Below, piece after piece: positions 5,323 to 8,020 of a DNA stretch of 8,020 nt. The first letter of the stretch is position 1. Each line of letters starts with the position of its first letter. The notes under the pieces are model-generated. The model was not told where the DNA came from and did no database searches. It saw only the letters and a program-made list of their open reading frames with translations. Origin of the DNA: an uncultured Bacteroidota bacterium (GTDB lineage Bacteria > Bacteroidota > Bacteroidia > B-17B0 > Aurantibacillaceae); NCBI GenBank assembly GCA_903923915.1, contig CAIXZI010000473.1, positions 1 to 8,020 on the forward strand, written 5' to 3'. The position numbers and the translations under genes were made by a program.

Positions 5323-7791
5323 TTGAAAAAAAATTATTTGATTATATTTTTATTTGCCTCTATGGTTGCTTTTTCGCAATCGGCAAAAAAAATAGTTAAG
5401 CAAGCTAAAAAAGATTTTAAAGCCCAAAAATATCAAGCAACTATTGATGGTTATACAAAAGCATTGGTTCTAAAACCAAACAATTATGATTATACCATTG
5501 CACGTGGCTTAGCCTATGAAAAACTTAGAAAACCTCAAGAAGCTATTAATGATTATACAGCTAGCATTAAAATAAAACCTAAAACAAACAGGTTGTATAT
5601 GAAAGTAGCTGATTTAGCCATGAGTATGAGTAACTACACCTTGTCTGCTCAATATTTGGATGTATTAATTTCAATGGATAAAAAAAATATCGAAGCCCTT
5701 CAAAAAGCATCTTTTTCTTATTTAAAATTAAAAAACTTTTCCGTGGCTTTAGATAAGGCAAATCAGGCACTAGAAGTACAGCGATACAATCATGTTAATC
5801 ATTATTATAAAGCCTTGGCATTAGATAGTTTAAAAGATTATACCAATGCAAACATTGATTATGTATCAGCTATTCGTTTAATGAAAAACGAAAGCCCAAA
5901 TGATGTAAAACCATTGCCAAAGTTTAAACCATATTATGCAAACCATGCCTTGGTTTTGTATAAATTAAATGACAACGATAATGCCATAAAAGAATTTGAT
6001 ATGGCTATTTCTATTGATGCAGCAGACACAGTAGAACCCAAACAATATTATATTGATTATTTAGAATCTCAACCCTTTTTAAAGAAAACAGATTTTACAA
6101 ATGCGGTTGGATACTTAAATAAATGTCTGGCATTAAACCCAAAATTTACAGATGGTTTTTTTGCTCGTGCGCAGATATATAAACAAACCAGCCAGTTTCA
6201 AAGTGCCATTAGCGATTATACTAAGGTGGTACAATTAGAAAACAGCAATGCAAATGCTTTTTATGGAAGAGGGCAATTGTATTTAGAGCTTGGTAATTAT
6301 ACGGAAGCTATTACAGATTTAAAGCAGGCAGCTCAATTACAACCAAATAATCTTCAAATAATAAATTTATTAAAAGAAGCTTCGGATAAAAACTATCAAC
6401 TAAATAAAGAGAATGATGCGCCAACGCTAGTTATAAATTATCCGGCTACAGATAATAGTGGTTTTGCCAATATCGTAGATAATCAAATGGATATTTTAGT
6501 TGAAGGCCAGATAACTGATAAGAGTTTAATTAATGAAATTAGAATTAACGAACAACGAATAAATTTTAATGCTTCAGAAAAAAATCCGGTATTTAAATTT
6601 AAACTGGCTGCTGCTAACCTCACAAAAATTGAAGTTAGTGTTAAGGATATTTATTTTAATACTACTGTAAAAACAATTAAAATTGGCCGTATTATTGATA
6701 ACACAAGGGTTAGGGTTGATTTTGCTGGAAATATTATTAGTGATGATGCAAATCGAAAACCTTATGCAGATAGAATTGTATATATAACAAATGAGCAAGG
6801 CGAAATTTTGTATCAAACAAAAACAGATGCCAATGGCCATTTTAAATTTGATAAACTGCCGTATGATAAAAAGTACCTACTAACGCTTGATGTAGAAGAT
6901 GCAGTCTTTGCAGGCATTGATAAATTTATTGTTACGGATAATGCAGGTAAAACCATACTTATTTCTAAAGTAATGGAAAAAGGAAAATACAAATTTGAAA
7001 TTATTCCTTCTGATGCAAATGTTATGAGCTTGATGACCGTAGAAGACCAACCTATTAAAATTGATGTAAAAGGAAGGCTAATTGCCGATAACCCGGAGAA
7101 AACCCCTTTAGCAGCTATTAAGTTTTTATTATTAAACGAGCGAAATGAAATTATTTCTTTTCATGTTACAGATGTTGGTGGAAATTTTTCTTTTCCAGGT
7201 TTACTACCTTCGGGTAAATATAATTTTGCTATTGATGTTTTAGATAGCAAGAAGATTGCTTTTAATAAAATTTTTGTAACAGATGAACACGGAAAAATTA
7301 TAAAAGAAATAACTAAAGATGCAGAAGGCATTTTTAAATTCAAATTGATAGAAAGTGAAAGAGCTCTTCTCTCTACTATTTCTATTGAAGACTTTGACCC
7401 TTGGACTCACCTTAAATTTAGTGGTGCCAAAAAAGAAATAGAAATTATTGAGAATATTTATTACGAATCGGGTTCATATAAAATACTGGCTGCTGCCGAA
7501 GTTATTCTTGCTAAAGCAATTGACGCCATGAAAGCAAACCCCACTTTGTTACTTGAAGTACAGGCTCATACAGATGCTACAGCGGGTGATGAATACAACA
7601 TGGATCTTTCTCAAAAACGAGCCAATACGGTGGTTGATTATTTAGTCAGCAAAGGCATAGAAAAAAAACGTCTTACAGCCAAAGGCTTTGGCGAAACTCA
7701 GCTTACCAACAAATGTGCTAATGGAGTTGATTGTAGCGCTGAAGAGCATCGTCAAAATAGGCGTACCGTGTTTAAATTAAGTTACCCGTAA
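5323..7791 (+). CDS. TPR / Ig-like / tandem CRD / OmpA-C envelope anchor protein
   Basis: An 822-residue periplasmic or outer-membrane protein built as a scaffold. Residues 1-19 are a signal peptide (cleavage near FSQ|S, no lipobox Cys). About 22-350 are TPR-type helical repeats, for example 33-84, 206-232 and 275-341. About 366-455 are an Ig-like beta domain. Two tandem carboxypeptidase-regulatory-like domains follow (463-575 and 578-690), then an OmpA C-terminal peptidoglycan-binding domain (about 705-822). In that domain Asp751 (HTD) and Arg766 (LSQKRAN) are 15 residues apart, as in diaminopimelate-binding OmpA proteins, and NRRTVF closes it. Cys798 and Cys804 could form a disulfide. The architecture recalls type IX secretion protein PorE (TPR, WD40, CRD, OmpA-C) but has no beta-propeller, so that name is not justified. 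The start is TTG; no in-frame ATG precedes the signal peptide. It follows the SGNH pair on the same strand. Confidence 0.9.
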   Translation: MKKNYLIIFLFASMVAFSQSAKKIVKQAKKDFKAQKYQATIDGYTKALVLKPNNYDYTIARGLAYEKLRKPQEAINDYTASIKIKPKTNRLYMKVADLAMSMSNYTLSAQYLDVLISMDKKNIEALQKASFSYLKLKNFSVALDKANQALEVQRYNHVNHYYKALALDSLKDYTNANIDYVSAIRLMKNESPNDVKPLPKFKPYYANHALVLYKLNDNDNAIKEFDMAISIDAADTVEPKQYYIDYLESQPFLKKTDFTNAVGYLNKCLALNPKFTDGFFARAQIYKQTSQFQSAISDYTKVVQLENSNANAFYGRGQLYLELGNYTEAITDLKQAAQLQPNNLQIINLLKEASDKNYQLNKENDAPTLVINYPATDNSGFANIVDNQMDILVEGQITDKSLINEIRINEQRINFNASEKNPVFKFKLAAANLTKIEVSVKDIYFNTTVKTIKIGRIIDNTRVRVDFAGNIISDDANRKPYADRIVYITNEQGEILYQTKTDANGHFKFDKLPYDKKYLLTLDVEDAVFAGIDKFIVTDNAGKTILISKVMEKGKYKFEIIPSDANVMSLMTVEDQPIKIDVKGRLIADNPEKTPLAAIKFLLLNERNEIISFHVTDVGGNFSFPGLLPSGKYNFAIDVLDSKKIAFNKIFVTDEHGKIIKEITKDAEGIFKFKLIESERALLSTISIEDFDPWTHLKFSGAKKEIEIIENIYYESGSYKILAAAEVILAKAIDAMKANPTLLLEVQAHTDATAGDEYNMDLSQKRANTVVDYLVSKGIEKKRLTAKGFGETQLTNKCANGVDCSAEEHRQNRRTVFKLSYP
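6709..7392 (+). repeat. Internal tandem duplication encoding two 113-residue CRD-like units
   Basis: Residues 463-575 (bases 6709-7047) and 578-690 (bases 7054-7392) align without a gap at an offset of 115. Matches include Gly469/584, Pro480/595, Ala482/597, VTD 537-539/652-654, GK 542-543/657-658, Gly554/669 and the closing VED/IED. The DNA itself has diverged, so the duplication is old. Confidence 0.8.
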
Positions 7792-7803
7792 ATTAATTTC
7801 GAC

Positions 7804-7819
7804 TTCATTTTTAAATGAA
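7804..7819. promoter_or_regulatory. Perfect 16-bp palindrome upstream of a -7 box, possible operator
   Basis: TTCATTT (7804-7810) and AAATGAA (7813-7819) flank a 2-bp centre. The 2-nt gap is too tight for an RNA hairpin loop, so a DNA dyad bound by a dimeric regulator is the more natural reading. It ends 10 bp before the TATATTTG box, over the -33 region. Confidence 0.3.
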
Positions 7820-7829
7820 AATTCTTTTA

Positions 7830-7837
7830 TATATTTG
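7830..7837 (+). promoter_or_regulatory. Putative -7 box (TATATTTG)
   Basis: A full match to the Bacteroidota -7 consensus TAnnTTTG, followed by C as is common. It predicts a transcript starting near 7842-7844, after the TPR/OmpA stop codon. No clear TTG -33 element is present. It is the only good promoter candidate for whatever follows. Confidence 0.5.
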
Positions 7838-7880
7838 CTTTGTGCGAAAATTAAACAATACATATTATTATTATTATCTA

Positions 7881-7916
7881 ATGCCCAACATTGGAATGGT
7901 AAAGTATTGTAAATAA
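7881..7916 (+). CDS. Possible 11-codon leader peptide (MPNIGMVKYCK)
   Basis: ATG to TAA encodes MPNIGMVKYCK. It lies about 38 nt after the predicted transcript start and 27 nt before the terminator hairpin. Its middle codons contain TTGGAATGG (7891-7899), which can pair with the 5' arm and loop of that terminator. There is no run of one amino acid that would name a regulating tRNA, and no Shine-Dalgarno sequence. Short frames like this arise easily by chance. Confidence 0.2.
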   Translation: MPNIGMVKYCK

Positions 7917-7943
7917 TCAAGAAATTTAAAAAACAATATACAA

Positions 7944-7972
7944 AGCCTGTTCCAAAAGAACGGGCTTTTTTT
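7944..7972 (+). terminator. Intrinsic terminator or attenuator hairpin
   Basis: AGCCTGTTC (7944-7952) pairs with GAACGGGCT (7958-7966), with one T-G wobble, around the loop CAAAA, and is followed by a T-run to 7972. It is more than 150 bp past the TPR/OmpA stop and only 35 bp before the next start codon. It may end a read-through transcript, a short RNA of about 130 nt from 7843, or act as an attenuator for the next gene. Confidence 0.87.
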
Positions 7973-8007
7973 ATGCGCTATTTTTTTAATCTTAAAATAA
8001 ATATAAA

Positions 8008-8020
8008 ATGAAAACAAAAA
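8008..8020 (+). CDS. Start of a further gene, truncated by the window edge
   Basis: The ATG at 8008 is followed by Lys-Thr-Lys codons and preceded by the A-rich stretch typical of starts in this window (compare 630). Only four codons are visible, so neither the product nor the reality of the gene can be judged. Confidence 0.4.

Noticed and set aside
5579..7343. Three minus-strand open frames (5579-5770, 6574-6840, 7161-7343) inside the TPR/OmpA gene
   Set aside because: They are short, Ile/Asn/Phe-rich shadows of A/T-rich coding DNA with no independent support.
7862..7877. ATT trinucleotide run as a phase-variable repeat
   Set aside because: Fewer than five units in an A/T-rich non-coding stretch; ordinary low complexity.

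Overview
The window looks like a chromosomal segment of a low-GC member of the Bacteroidota. The protein families point there: a Bacteroidota-style YidC, a DUF3078 outer-membrane protein, and a TPR/OmpA hybrid. Intrinsic terminators, A/T-rich leaders without clear Shine-Dalgarno sequences, and TAnnTTTG-type -7 boxes agree with this. I cannot name a genus. No tRNA, rRNA, CRISPR array, insertion sequence or phage gene is visible.

Layout. Bases 1-603 are the C-terminal third of the membrane insertase YidC, whose 5' end lies outside the window. After 26 bp comes a DUF3078 beta-barrel-like protein (630-1610). A bidirectional terminator (about 1628-1655) separates this pair from a convergent minus-strand response regulator (1662-2351). 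The regulator has an OmpR/PhoB-type DNA-binding domain but a receiver that lacks the phosphorylatable Asp. A 192-bp divergent intergenic region follows. Then comes a plus-strand pair of periplasmic SGNH/GDSL hydrolases (2544-4028 and 4018-5232) that overlap by 11 bp. After about 90 bp there is a large envelope protein (5323-7791) with TPR repeats, an Ig-like domain, two tandem carboxypeptidase-regulatory-like domains and an OmpA peptidoglycan-binding domain. The last 229 bp hold a palindrome, a good -7 box, an 11-codon reading frame, an intrinsic terminator and the first codons of another gene (8008 onward).

How the genes fit together. Nearly everything concerns the cell envelope: membrane protein insertion, an outer-membrane protein, two probable cell-wall or polysaccharide acyl-esterases or acyltransferases, and an outer-membrane-to-peptidoglycan anchor. 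The orphan regulator is divergent from the SGNH pair and is the obvious candidate to control it, but that is inference from position.

The points most worth a second look are the degenerate receiver, the attenuator-like leader at 7830-7972, the SGNH pair whose motif spacing resembles peptidoglycan O-acetylesterase Ape1, and the PorE-like but propeller-less TPR/OmpA protein with an exactly in-register internal duplication. I see no clear sign of a wholly new multi-gene system.
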